From contig JANFNE010000001.1 in the NCBI GenBank assembly GCA_024867545.1, forward strand, positions 1,612,001 to 1,676,000: a stretch of DNA of 64,000 bases, given 5' to 3'. Made by a program: the position numbers and the translations under genes. Shown here in pieces: positions 51,975 through 63,738 of this stretch. Position 1 is the stretch's first letter; each line of letters begins with the position of its first letter. The notes below the pieces were generated by a model. The model was given only the letters and a program-made list of their open reading frames with translations. It ran no database searches and was not told the DNA's origin. The DNA comes from Phytopythium helicoides. Taxonomy: Eukaryota; Oomycota; Peronosporomycetes; Pythiales; Pythiaceae.

Positions 51975-54310
51975 CAAGGTGCTGGTGGGGAAGGCGTAGC
52001 TCGACAGTGATTCGAGTGCACGGCACTGCGAGCAGCAGGTGCGCTGCCGCGACGACGTCTACGGGTCCGAGCTGAGCCACGGTGGTCGGCAGTGGCACGT
52101 CCGCAAGCTCATCTTCAGGCGACGTGACGGTGGTGTCGGGCGATTCTGCGAGCACAAGCAGCGGCAGCGGCTCGGTCCGTGTGTCGTCTGGCACGTCGGC
52201 GTCTACGGCCGGTTCCGTGTCTGTGTCTGGCGGCGCGAGCAGTCAGTCAACGGGAGGTTCCGTGTCGTTGTTGAGCGGATCGGGTGTTTCCGGCAGCGGC
52301 GATGTGTCCGTGTCTAGCGCCGTGTCATCTGGAAGCAGCGTGTCGGGTGCGGTTCGAGTGCAGTCTGGCTCGACGGTGGATGGCGCGTCGGGCGAAGTGT
52401 TGGTGAGCAGTGGATCCAGCACGATGTCTGTTGGTGGCGCTGTGCGCGTTGTCGGTGGCTCTAGCACGTCGGCATCCGGCGGGTCTGTGTTGGCGAGCGG
52501 AGGCGACTCTGCGAGCGGGTCGTCCGGCAATGTGTCTGTGAGCGGCGGTGTGTCGTCGTCGAGCGGCTCTGGTGGCTCTGTGCGTGTGTTCGGCGGTTCT
52601 TCGTCGAGCGGCGCTGGCGGTGACGTGAGCGTGTCAAGCGGCAACTCAAGCAGCGGTTTGTCTGGCGCGGTGCTCGTGTCAAGCGGTTCTGGAGGTGGTA
52701 TCAGTATCATCCAGGGAAGCAGCGTCGGCAGCAGCGTCGGCAGCGACGTGTTGTTGCAGGGCGGATAGGTGGACAGCGCGAGTGCGGCGCAGTCTGTGAA
52801 GGTCCTCCGCTCCAGCAACGCTCAGGGCGTGGGCGGCAATGTGATGGTGGATGGAGGGTCGTCATCCGGCTCTGTTGGCGGTTCTGTTGTTGCGATGGCT
52901 TGTCGACGACCGGCACAGTGGTGTTCTCGACGCTCGGTGCTGCGAACAGCAGCAGTAGCAGCAGCGGCAACGTGAGCGTGACGAGTGGCGACTTTGGCGT
53001 GTCGAGTGGGTCCGTGGGTATTGGAATCGGATCGTCGCTGTAATCTGTTGCCGGCAAGATCGAGGTCGAAGGAGGATCTTCCGTGGATGGCAGCAGCGCG
53101 TCCATCTCCCTGTAAAGTGCTGCGTCGTCGAGTGGCGCGGGCGGCGAGTGGTGCTAGCGAGTCGGCGCGGTGAGCGTGGGTTCAAGCGCTGTGGCGAGGA
53201 CGTGGAGAGCGGAGCTGTGCGTGTTTCAAGCAGCTCTGCATCCGGCGGTGACTGGCGACACTAACAGCCTGTCCGGAGAAAGCGCAGCATTCTCTGACTG
53301 CGAGAACTTTGCGTCTGTCGGTAGTAGAGGACACCGTCAACCGGCCACTTCAAGCGAGCCTTGTTGGCGAGGGGCAATTTTATCGTCGGTGGTCGCATTG
53401 CTGCTCGTGCTCGACGAGCGCTGCTATATGCTTTGATCTCCGGCGGCGCATAACGTCGGCGAGTATAGTGGCCACTAACTAGCAGGTGGTCGGATAGTCT
53501 TGCTGGTAGCCACGCGAAAGGCGTCGTCTCGGCTTCGGGCTGCACTGGAAGTCATTTTGGAGGATTTTGCCCAGGACAGCAGTGTCTGCAGCGCGAGTTG
53601 CGTCGACGTGCCCTTGGAGTCGTCGTCTGCTGCAGCGTCTAGCACAAGCGGTTTGGACGAGAGTAACGCCCGCGTTTTTAGCGGCATCACGACGGGAAGC
53701 ACGGGCCGCATTGTGACAATTGCCACGGGTGCGAGCACCTCTAGCGGCGGCGACGGCACGATTTCTGTGCCAGCCTGGAGCAGCGGCAGCGGGGTCCGAA
53801 GCAGCTCTTTGTCGTTGAGCTCGGCATAATCGGTGTCGGTGCCTTGAGCGACGACGTGATTCTGGGAAGTGATGCTTCGTCCTGTGTCGACAGCGGTAGA
53901 GCTGTGGGTGTGACAATCAGCGCTTCGGTGTTGATTTTTTTCAGGCGTGGTGTCGGTGAGTTCTGATGATAGCTCTGACGGCTCCAGCAGATCAGTAACT
54001 ATAGGTACAGGTTGAGCACTGGATCATACGTGGGCAATGTGACCATCGCTGGTAGCTCGTCAAAGTCTCCCGGTCACCTAGGGTCTGTGTCGCTACCTCC
54101 TAGTCCGGACTGAGTGGTGCAAGTGAGCACTGGCGCACGCCCCATACCAACAAGAAGATTTCTTTCTATCTGGGCTCAACGAGTGCAGTCGGTGGCGCCA
54201 CGGTGGCCGTAAATGCTGCATCGTTGAGCACCTCGAGCGGGGAGCAGCTGGTGACGACAAGCATGCCGGACTCTGTGGTCGAGTCGCTGCTGGATGAAAT
54301 CGCTGACGGG
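51975..54310 (+). pseudogene. Ser/Gly-rich beta-solenoid-like repeat gene, decayed
   Basis: The longest intact piece, 52082-52768, holds about 14 units of 14-16 residues with the pattern SGxSSxxxxGGxVxV (for example SSGSSTMSVGGAVRV and FGGSSSSGAGGDVSV). Alternating turns of Ser/Gly and short beta strands suggest a right-handed beta-solenoid. The frame lacks an ATG and is bounded by stops. Further units lie in other frames downstream, for example GGNVMVDGGSSSGSVGG near 52830, SGNVSVTSGDFGVSSGS near 52970 and TGRIVTIATGASTSSGG near 53700, down to about 54300. Many frameshifts and stops make it a pseudogene. Function of the intact ancestor is unknown; a surface or adhesive protein is possible. 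Confidence 0.6.
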
Positions 54311-56162
54311 TACTCCGGCATTTGGCTATGGTGATTAGTGGGGGTAGTGCAGTTGAGAGCCTGTCATGTCTTTTAGCGTTGTGCGGGAATTCCGTTGAGG
54401 CACAAACTCGCATCGGATCTTTGCCAAAGGATATCATCACTTGTAGCTGGTTGTTGGAATTCATCATTGTGCGGTGCTCGTGTACGCTCAGAGAGAACGG
54501 TGTTTGGAGGCCTTGGGTCTCTATTCTGCTGGCCTGAATGAGAATACTTGTGAGGTGATCGGTTGCTGTTGAGCATACAAAATTGTAAGTGACTACAGCG
54601 CCAGAAACAAAGGGTCCAGCGTGCTAACGCGCTCTTGATCTTCGCTCGACATGTTCATTTGATCGAAACGCAGCTTAAGCTGGGGGGTCCCGCTGCACGA
54701 ATATTACTGTGTGATCAGAAAAAAAAGTGTTAGCGTTAGGCAATAGGTCATTGTAGAGGTTTGCTCGTTGGCTGCTCCCTGCGCTCCTTGGCTTGCTCAC
54801 TACCCTACTTGATGCCTGGTTGTAATGAATTGCGCTCAGCGACTCGTTCTCCTACTTGCGCTTGCTGCCTTGCGCCCGTTAGTACTCCCCAGCTTGAAAT
54901 GGAGCTCAGTTGCTCGAGGACCAGGACGCGACCCGCGGTCGTTCGTGGTGGTGCACGTCGGAGACAAGGGCGACATGGAGACGGCGGCGTCCAAGGGGAG
55001 GTTCCGCGCGCACGAAGGGGAGCGCAGATCCTCGACCCGAGGACTCGGAAAAGCTGGTGCCACCGCCTTGTTCAAATGAGCTCGATTCGAAAATGAAGGC
55101 AACGGGCTGGTGGTTTGTATAACTACGTTTTGATTGGATGAAAGTATTTATTTTAGCCCCGATTAAGGGGTATCATTGGCTATAAATCATGCGGATCTTC
55201 TATAGATGGACCTTCTCGAAGAAGCTGTGAGGGTCCATGGATGTGTGCTTTGCTTCACCAAGGATTAGAGTGCGATGAACAAACTCCAGCGGCGCCGAAG
55301 CCGGTATGGGGTTGTCGCTCAATATATGAAGGACGTGTAGTAGTGATCAAGGCAGTATCAATCAACTGTGTAGAGGAGCTTAGAGTTGTTATGCGTCGCG
55401 GTGCAGTTGACTTGGCGTCTCAGGGAAGGAGATGAGTTGATCTACTTCGTCAACAGCGAGGCTTGCATATGCTGATTCAGAACGTGCGGTTGATGACGAA
55501 TCTGGCGTATAACGTAGCAGCAGAAACTCAATCAGGCAAATGCTAACCGTATCGTCGTCAGCAGCAACCCAAGGCGGGGGGTGTTGGCACTGTCCGAACA
55601 AAACAAACGGATCTGTTCCGGTGCTTCACGGCGCTCAACCACATCCATAGAGATATCAACGCGAAGCTACTTACCACTCATCCTAGTCACTGGTCGGTCT
55701 CGCCGTGGTGATCAATGCATACTTGACTACGAGAAGAATCCAATACCGCTGCTGAACGAGCAACTGAATGCGCTTGACAAGACTAATCGCACCAACACGG
55801 ATATTAGTAGTTGCCGTATAAAGCCAATACGCTACAAACCCAAAGCCTAAACCTGGAACTGCAGATCCAGAGTCGTCATTCCTATCGTTAACCATCGCCA
55901 ACCACTGCGCTCTTGCCAACTCACTTCGAGCTGCTCTCTTCTCATCAGCCTCCTTCTAATCCCTCAAAATGCTACTTCGTGATCTGATCTGATCGCGATC
56001 TCAGCAAGTCCCGTTTTCGTGACGGCTGCAGATTGGTACGCGGTTCAAAATCACCGTAGCAAATACAATGAAATTTCTGGAAATGGTGCAATTGATTGAT
56101 GGGATGCGCCATGTGTGGTACTGCTCGTGAGATATTCACCACCTCAAAACTCAGCAGATACA
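54311..56162. other. Gene-poor stretch before the Rep gene
   Basis: No secure gene. A frame at 54825-55079 (84 codons, ATG) starts with a hydrophobic MNCAQRLVLLLALAAL segment that could be a signal peptide, but the rest is not recognised and there is no RXLR motif. On the minus strand, about 55730-55955 reads EADEKRAARSELARAQWLAM, a possible relic of a coding exon. Confidence 0.35.
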
Positions 56163-59100
56163 ATGAAGCAGTGGAAGCGTAAAGCGGACAACATTGAGAC
56201 CAAATGTACGACGCATGGTGCTGCTCAAAAACGACAAGCTCGAAGCAGGCTTTCCCGTGAGCAGGAATCACAAGTTCGTGAGGTCGATCGACAACGAACT
56301 AGAGAAAGAAGAAGCAGACTGACGCCGAGAGTGTCATCAAGTAACCGTGGCACTGATGAGGAGCAAGACCAGGGAATTGAAAACGATCAATCAACATGTA
56401 ATGATATCTTCGCAGGACTGGCTTCACGCGGTTTTTTGGATGGTTTGGACAACACGAATGGGTTCATTGAGATATCTGAGGAAGTGAAGCAGCAAATCTA
56501 TCAGCGGTGCTGCAAAGCCATTAGAGTCAACACAGAAGAAGAACTTGTGTGCGCCGTTTGTGACTGCCTTTGTCCAAGATCTAACATCATCCAGAAAGAC
56601 ATCTCAAAATGTTCTTCCTTGATCGACTCAATGCGACGACGCCTGAAGGTCGCAAATGATCTGCCGAATGAACTCAGAGCATTCTATGACTGCTCCTCTC
56701 TGTCGAATGAATTGCAAAACGTGATGTTGTCGAAGAAAGGAGTAAAATCTGTGCAAGGGAACGCAGTGTTGAATCTCTGTAGATCGTGCAACACTTCACT
56801 AAACAACAAGAGTTTACAGAAACCTCCTAAGTTTGCAATTGCAAACGGATTGTTCATTGGAGTGTTGCCAAGTAAGTTCGATGACACAACACTGACTGAG
56901 AACGCAATGTTAAATCTGACACAACCAAGCCGCTTCCTTTCAGTTGTTCGAGGCGGTAAACACTCTGTAATTAGGTCTCACGCCTATTTATTTCGCGCAT
57001 TGCCAGATCCACCAGCGCAATTATTGCCGAGAGAGATCGTGTCGTCAGGCTCTTTTCGTGTTACTATGGTTGGTGCAATGACATCTGCACAGAAAATTGC
57101 TACGTACAAAAAATATGAAGTGAGGTGGCACAGGTTACAGCACCAACTTCAGTGGTATCTCGCAAACAATCATATGTACGATGCTACAGAACAAAGCCAG
57201 GAACTCGTGGACGACACAATACAATTTACTCGGGTCGTTGTGGATAGAACAGTGGACGAAGCAGAAAGTGGAGATACCAACAGTGATGACCAAGAGGAAA
57301 AATCGAAATCTGGCATTTACGGTAAACCCAATTCGACTGGCACCAGTAAGAAAAGTGAATCCCAGGAAATCGCTGATTGCTTAGACAATGTGCTTGCCCG
57401 ATTTAACACACCGGGGAGTGCAGGTGATATTGTGACTGCTGAAGAAGAGATTATTGAGCAAGTAGCAAGTGGTATCGTGACCTCTCACAATATCGAAGGC
57501 AACGATGAAGCAATACAGCGTGTTTTGGAGCATCGCGATGTTGTGGTTTATCGTTCGAATGTGATTCAATCTGACTTTGATCCAAAATACTGGGCGTTGT
57601 CATTTTGTGAGCTGTACCCATTCGGTCGTGGTGGACTCGATGAAAATCGAGAAATCAAAATAGGTCTTGAAGAATACGTCCGTTATTGTCTTAGACTCTC
57701 ATCTCGAAGACATGCCCGCCACCCAACTTTTATGCTCATTGCGTTTGATGTTATCGCGAGACATCGTGCTCTCAATGCTGTATATATAAAAGCAAAATTG
57801 TCTCCTGCAATGGCACGTAGCGCGGCAAATACAGACCGAGACGCATTGCTCGCGCATTGCCTATATAAGCAAGCTCGATTGGAAGCATTTAAAAACAATA
57901 AGCCGCCGCCTCTTCAACCCGCTGTAAGTCAATCTGTTCAAGACTTATACTCTCGTATATCCACTGGAATGCGAGCGTACTGGGGGTCAAACGAAGAAAA
58001 AACACAATCTCGGGCCGATTTGATGTCTATGATGATGTTCTTGGGGCAGCCAGCTATATTTTTTACAATTTCACCGTGCAGCTCCACTACACTCAGCATT
58101 GCATACCTCTCCGGAGATTTCAAGCCATCATTTGTTGGTAATGTTGAAAACGAACTCAACAACCAGTTTCAAATTAGTAAAGCACTCCTTGGGAAAATTG
58201 CTACTGAAAACCCCGTGGCATGCGCAAAATACTTTAATCGAGTGATGAACATGTTTGTTGATACGATTCTGAATTGGGACGTTCAATCCAACGCTCCTCG
58301 TGTTGGAGGCGGCATTTTTGGGTACACAAAAGCGTACTTTGGAGCAGTGGAGAGCCAGAATTCTACTGGTGATCTACACTGTCATATGCTTATATGGGTT
58401 CACGGACTACCTTCTACCGTGGATGAGTACTATGTGCTTTTACGCAGTCAAGATTTTAAAGATCGAGTGAAGCGCTATGTCGGATCAATTACTACAGCAT
58501 CTGTTCCGATCGGAGCAAGCCTAGAATGCCCATCTTGCAAAGTGTTAACATTGCAACCAGTAGCGTTTACACACCAACACTTTCAACGTCCTTCTAAAAA
58601 TGCTTATCGACCACCTACAACAGTGTGTGGTCAGTGCAGCGCTACATATGGGGGGGAGTGAACTTCTAGATGCGCGTATTAAAGAGAAGATTGATGATGA
58701 TAGCCGCATTTTGTTATCTGAAGGAAGCATATTTCAGCAAATTGCGCACCCAGAACCGCTCCAACTACCAACCGACAGCACAAGTAATGCCTCGCTCATA
58801 TTTTCAAAAGCGCTGCTTACATTTCAGCATCACCGATGGTCCCATTCGGTATCATGTTTCAAGAAAACTAAGCGAACACCAACTGGGAAGGTTTGCCGTA
58901 TGTTTTTTCCAAAAAGTGTTTGTCCAGAATTGCGTTGGACTAGTGACGATACATTAGAACTTGACCGCGCCCATGGCAATGAGTATGTGAAAGGTTACAT
59001 ACCATTAATCGCGGCGATATTCAAAACAAACCATGACGTCAAGTTTCTCGCTGCTGGTGAAGGTACGCTTTTTTTTTACATGCTCGTAATCACTTTGTTA

Positions 59101-59758
59101 TAGTAGCTGATTCCTATGCTGAGTGACAGGACCTGAAAAAGGGTTTTATATGGTTAAGTACAGCACCAAAGAGCAAAACTCAGTTGAAAATCTTGCTGCA
59201 CTCCACGCTAATGCTTTCGATAAGGCATCAAGGGCAGACTTGGACGCGTCTGACACTTTTAAAGTTGGCACTCACCATATTCGATCAATGCTCTGCTCAC
59301 TCTCGAACGCTCAAGAAGTATCTGCTCCTTTAGCTGCGTTATATTTGGATCGTGAATCAGCTGTATACTCCTCCCATTCTTTTGTCAAGCTTTTCCTGGA
59401 GTCGGTGGAGCGGGCTGTGAACAATGACGGAGATATTGACGTATTGCTGAGCAGTGATCCGAGTGCGCTCCACGTGTCCAGTCAATATCTGGATTACATC
59501 TATCGACCAAACTCATTGGAAGAACTATGCTTGGCTGAATATATTCAGTTATGGGAAAAGCGAAGATCAAAAACTGGAATTCAGTTGTTACAATCACACC
59601 CCCAGCAAACAACACACACAATTACCAGACGAAAACTTCCTGTAATGATCACTGTGGTACACGCACGATTGCCAGATATCTCTCAACCCGATACAACTGA
59701 TGATAGTCGAGAAAAATACTATCTCCGAAAGCTCCGGTTACTTTCTTTACCTCCCTAG
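56163..59758 (+). mobile_element. Helitron-type Rep (DUF6570 plus Helitron_like_N), frameshifted
   Basis: Starting at the ATG at 56163 (the frame is open from 56115 with GTG), the first part runs to a stop at 58661. It has cysteine pairs (CAVCDCLCP, LCRSCN), a DUF6570-like stretch (AIANGLFIGVLPSKF), then the Helitron_like_N domain with the HUH motif GDLHCHMLIW (His739, His741). A run of seven Gs at 58650-58656 shifts the frame; the second part continues to 59062. A GT-AG intron, 59063-59129, keeps phase. Exon two starts with the two-tyrosine motif FYMVKYSTK and ends at KYYLRKLRLLSLPP. Rep nicks DNA for rolling-circle transposition. The PIF1 helicase that normally follows is absent. Confidence 0.82.
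59063..59129 (+). other. Intron within the Rep gene
   Basis: GTACGC...GTGACAG boundaries give a phase-1 junction joining AAGEG to PEKGFYMVKYSTK, which restores the expected Helitron sequence order. Confidence 0.7.
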
Positions 59759-59820
59759 TTGGTCCGTTTACTTTTCATATATCTCATCCATTGGTTCAGC
59801 CACACACCACTCCATCAGCT

Positions 59821-60570
59821 ATGCAACGTCGCCAAACTCTTATCACCGAATGGCTTAGTGTGGTACAATCTCTGCCATCATCAGAAGATTTAAGTGAGCT
59901 CGCACCGTGTTGTGATCACACATCTTATATTCAAGCTACGCGTCCTCAGCCACCTCCCGAAGACTACTGGTTGGCCGCACCATGGCCAGTGGACGTCGAG
60001 CGGCTGGAAGAATGTTCGAATCCTAATCGAGTCTCTTTTCCTATTGAGAATTGCATCACTGACTTATGTGGTTGCCAAGATATCTGCATACCATTTTTAT
60101 GCTTGAATGCGGTCTCTGGTATATACTGCACTACATCGAACTGCAGCGCGACGTCAATATGCAAGAATCGGATTTCCGAATTTCCTGGTCTAACTATCGT
60201 CTGGCACAAATTTGGCCGAGAACTTGTGACTTCACAGATGCTTCCATCTGAAACAATTGTTGGTGAATACTGCGGACTTCTTTTCGATGAAACCAGCAAG
60301 ACCACATCGCTTTCTTTTGGGTATACTGTACAACTTAAATCGCTGACACAACAGAAGACTCGAGCATTCATCGACGCTTTCAATTGTGGAAGCCTGTGCC
60401 GATTTATCAATCATTCGTGTTCCCCGAATTGCAGCTTTATCGAACTTTGCAATGGACCAAATCGGAAGATTGTTGTGATCACACTTATTGACATAATGCC
60501 TGGGGATGAGCTCACAGTCCGCTATTCAAATGATCTTGGATTCATTTGTCGCTGTGACGTTTGCCAGTAA
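59821..60570 (+). CDS. SET-domain protein methyltransferase next to the Rep
   Basis: A 249-residue protein starting 62 bp after the Rep stop, on the same strand but in another frame. An AWS-like cysteine region (CGCQDICIPFLC...CSATSICKNR) leads into a SET domain: GRELVTSQMLPSETIVGEYCG, FINHSCSPNC (Asn197-His198) and GDELTVRYSND, followed by a short post-SET CRCDVCQ. This is the class of ASH1/SET2/NSD lysine methyltransferases. The GxG loop is degenerate (KFGREL). A further 47 codons are open in another frame from 60570 and could be a frameshifted C-terminus. Position suggests it belongs to the Helitron-type element. Activity is not shown. Confidence 0.8.
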   Translation: MQRRQTLITEWLSVVQSLPSSEDLSELAPCCDHTSYIQATRPQPPPEDYWLAAPWPVDVERLEECSNPNRVSFPIENCITDLCGCQDICIPFLCLNAVSGIYCTTSNCSATSICKNRISEFPGLTIVWHKFGRELVTSQMLPSETIVGEYCGLLFDETSKTTSLSFGYTVQLKSLTQQKTRAFIDAFNCGSLCRFINHSCSPNCSFIELCNGPNRKIVVITLIDIMPGDELTVRYSNDLGFICRCDVCQ

Positions 60571-62105
60571 ACTTTGCTGATGCAAACCTTTCGGAGTTAC
60601 ATTTGCACGCTGAGGAGCTGATACGGTTATCAACAGCAACCTCCCTACCGCATTTTCTTTCGAGATTACAAATTACTCCAGCTTTCTCGTCTCCTACGTA
60701 TTCGCAAACTTAGTTTATGTCGTATTCACGCAGAAGTGAGGCCGCCCTATTCGACACCAGAGCGCCAACCAGCATTGGGGTTCGAATAACAACTCGCACA
60801 ACAGTGAATCCGCACATTTGGTAACCATTTCAACACTAAGTGGTCACGAATTGATGCAAACCATTGACACGCACTAATCACCACTTATGCATCCTAATAT
60901 ACGGTACCCATGCGCAGCAGACCCGTCGGCGAAACCTTAACCACAATGCGAATAACTGCATTCCAAATCCAAATTTACGTCGGTAACGCGCCCACTGCCT
61001 TGAGTCGCTCGTACTCGACGAGCGCTATGCGCACGATCTGCTACATTGATCTCGATCCATTAGCTGTTCACGGGATTTTGCAGATACTAGTCTAAGCTCG
61101 AACGCTTGGCGGCCGAACCACGAGTACACGGCACTTTCAAGGCTTCTCACTACCACTACACCAACTCGTTGCTTCCACAGCTGCTTGCAAAGTCACCATT
61201 CGTGACAACACAGGCCATACGAATGGTTATGACGCTTCGCTGGACGCGCACGTCGCTAGCTACTCCACTGATGCCGCTGCTGCCTATGTTCCTGAGAGTC
61301 ACCGCCCATAATGTACTACACACCGCCACTGACGAAGATTACGACAACTCGCCTCCGTTCGTTCGGCTAACTCCACTCCCTACCATCCAACACCGGGATA
61401 CTGAGTACTAGATCCGCCTGTGCGCTGATCACCAAGCTCGACGACTCCGAGCTCGCCGAACTCACATCACAGAAATTCAAGACTCTTTGTTTCAGGGCCG
61501 GTAATCCTCGATCCACCCAACATAGCCCCATGATCACCATCCAAAACGAGCCATTCCACCAACAACACGACAATGGGACCGGGAGCGCCAAAGTTGGTGT
61601 CAGTCATGCTTTACACCTCGACAAGCTCGCGCCACTTTACACACTCACGTCGCTGCTGGTCGTTTCTTCAATTCATCGCCACTAGCCTCTACAACAGAGC
61701 CACCAATCGAGTCGACGACACCTAATGTTCACCGCCAAATCGCAAACTACGTCATGCGCGTTGCAGGTACTGAGAATCATTGCCGCCTCCACCAAAATAG
61801 CGTTGCCGAACAATTCTTCTTGCAATTGTTCGCTACCGCTCACATCGGGTTCCCCGAACTCCTGGAGCCGAAGGCGACAACGCCCAATTGCCAGTTCCGA
61901 TGTCAAATAAGGAAAATCCAGAGCTTCTCCGTGCACAGCACGGCATTAGTACCCATTTTGACTTAAATATTGAAATCGCGTCCACTTTTGTTAAAAGTCC
62001 GCTGTTCACCAGATGCTGGCATTGCCGTCTCAATTCTAGTGTAATCACGTCGACCTAATTTTAGCGGGCACTTTCCAGAGACAGCGCTGACAGCGCCATT
62101 TCGCC
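60571..62105. other. Gene-poor region after the SET gene
   Basis: No intact gene. 60570-60710 may be a frameshifted tail of the SET protein. Around 61390-61680 a frame reads TRSALITKLDDSELAELTSQ and similar peptides that could be gag-like retroelement remains, not confirmed. I found no PIF1 helicase motifs and no convincing Helitron 3' hairpin. Confidence 0.4.
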
Positions 62106-63738
62106 ATGAAGCTGTCGCTAGGCAAGAAGGACGTTGCGTACTCGTCGCTGGAGATGGACTCCCCGCACGTGGCGGGGCCGCCGGGGCCGCTGCGCCGCAG
62201 CGCGTCGGGCTCTTCGCCCTCGGCCGTCGCGGCGCTCGCCCACGTGCAGCTGGACTCGCCAGCCGGCAGCTCCTCCACCGTCGTCGACTCGGAGTTTTCG
62301 GACGGCTACTTCGTCAACGGCGCCGCCGCCAGCGACGTGCACCGTGTGGGCGGCGGCTTCTCGTCGGGTGGGGGCGACTCATTCTACCACTCGGTGGCGC
62401 ACGACGTCATCGCGGCGCTCGAGCGGCCCGTGCGCCGACTCGCGTTCGAGGTCAAGGGAGCGCTACTCGCCACGGGGTAAGCGCGCTGCTTGGTGTTGAA
62501 GAGGCGTGGACAGCGGACTAACGTGGCGTGGACGGCGACTGCTAGCGTTGCGGCCACGTGCTACTTGCTCTCGTGGTTCCAGACCGTGCTCGTGCCCTTC
62601 TTCCTCGCCATTTTCCTCATGTGCGAACCTCGTAGCGACACGTTTGAAGGCGTCTGCAATCGTGCTCGACTGACGCTGGGATCTTGATTCGTGTAGGTAC
62701 CTCGTCGACCCGCTGGTAGAGGTCATTGACGTGTCGCCGCGGTACTTCCTGTGCATCTGCACGTCGAGGGGACGTCATGCGCGCCGCAAGTCGCGTGGCT
62801 GCTCGCGCGCATTCGCGTCGTTGTGCGCGGTCAGCGTGGTGTCCGTCTTCTTTGGGCTGCTTGGATACATCACTGTGCTGTCGGTGCACGGACTGGACGT
62901 GAACGCCTACCAGTCGGGCTACAACCACCTTGTGGAGGGCGTCGAGACGCTGCTGAGCCAGATCGGACTGCCCATGAACATCACCACGACGCTGCACGAC
63001 AACATCGACAAGCTCGCGCGCGTCGTCATCACCGAGACCATGGACCTGTTCTCGGTCATGTTCGTCACGGTCATCTACCTGACGTACTTCCTGTGCACGC
63101 GCACGCGCGCGAGCGACGCCGGCGGTGTCTGGTCCAAGATTGACCACGACATCCAGCGGTTCGTGACACTCAAGTGCTTCCTGTCGCTCTTCGTTGCGTT
63201 GCTGGTTACAATCGTGTACGTTTCGCTGAACGTCGGGCTCGCGATTGTCTGGGGCATCCTCACGTTCATCCTCAACTGGATACCGAACGTCGGCGCTATG
63301 ATCGCGTCTGTGCTGCCCATATGCATCATTGCCATTACGCCAGCGTCGCTCATGAACCCGATGGAGAAGTTCTTGGCCATTGTGTTGCCAATGTGCTTTC
63401 ACGGCTTCGTCGGCAATTTCATTGAGCCCAAGGTTTTCGGCAAGAAGCTCGAGATCGCCCCCGTTGTCGTGATTCTGTCGCTCTCTGCGTGGGGTTTGCT
63501 CTGGGGCGTCGTTGGCATGATGTTGTCGGTCCCGCTCACCGCCGCAGCCAAGATTATGCTGGGCCACCTCAAGCTCTGGCCTGAATTCGTTGCGCTGATC
63601 GAAGGCACCTACTTTATCAAGTACGGGACCAAGCCGGCAACATACAAGAAGGATGAGACGGAAGGATTCGAGTCGATGGAGGTGCGCACGGAGAGCGAGA
63701 AGGAACGTGCAGCTGCCGGAGGCGTCTTGCGGCCATAA
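62106..63738 (+). CDS. AI-2E/UPF0118-family membrane transporter
   Basis: Exons 62106-62476, 62546-62620 and 62697-63738 give 495 residues. The first ~120 residues are Ser/Gly/Ala-rich and cytosolic. About seven or eight hydrophobic segments follow. The family signature lies near the C-terminal half: LNWIPNVGAMIASVLP and GNFIEPKVFGKKLEIAPVVV, then WGVVGMMLSVPLTAAAKI. In bacteria this family exports autoinducer-2 or exchanges Na+ and H+; eukaryotic members (TMEM245-like) are poorly understood. Both introns have GT-AG ends and fit phase. Confidence 0.85.

Noticed and set aside
54825..55079. Candidate small secreted effector (84 codons)
   Set aside because: A hydrophobic start is present, but no RXLR, dEER or other effector motif and no recognisable body; not called as a gene.
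62617..63567. 316-codon minus-strand frame opposite the AI-2E transporter
   Set aside because: Antisense shadow rich in Arg, Asp and His; the plus strand carries the family motifs.
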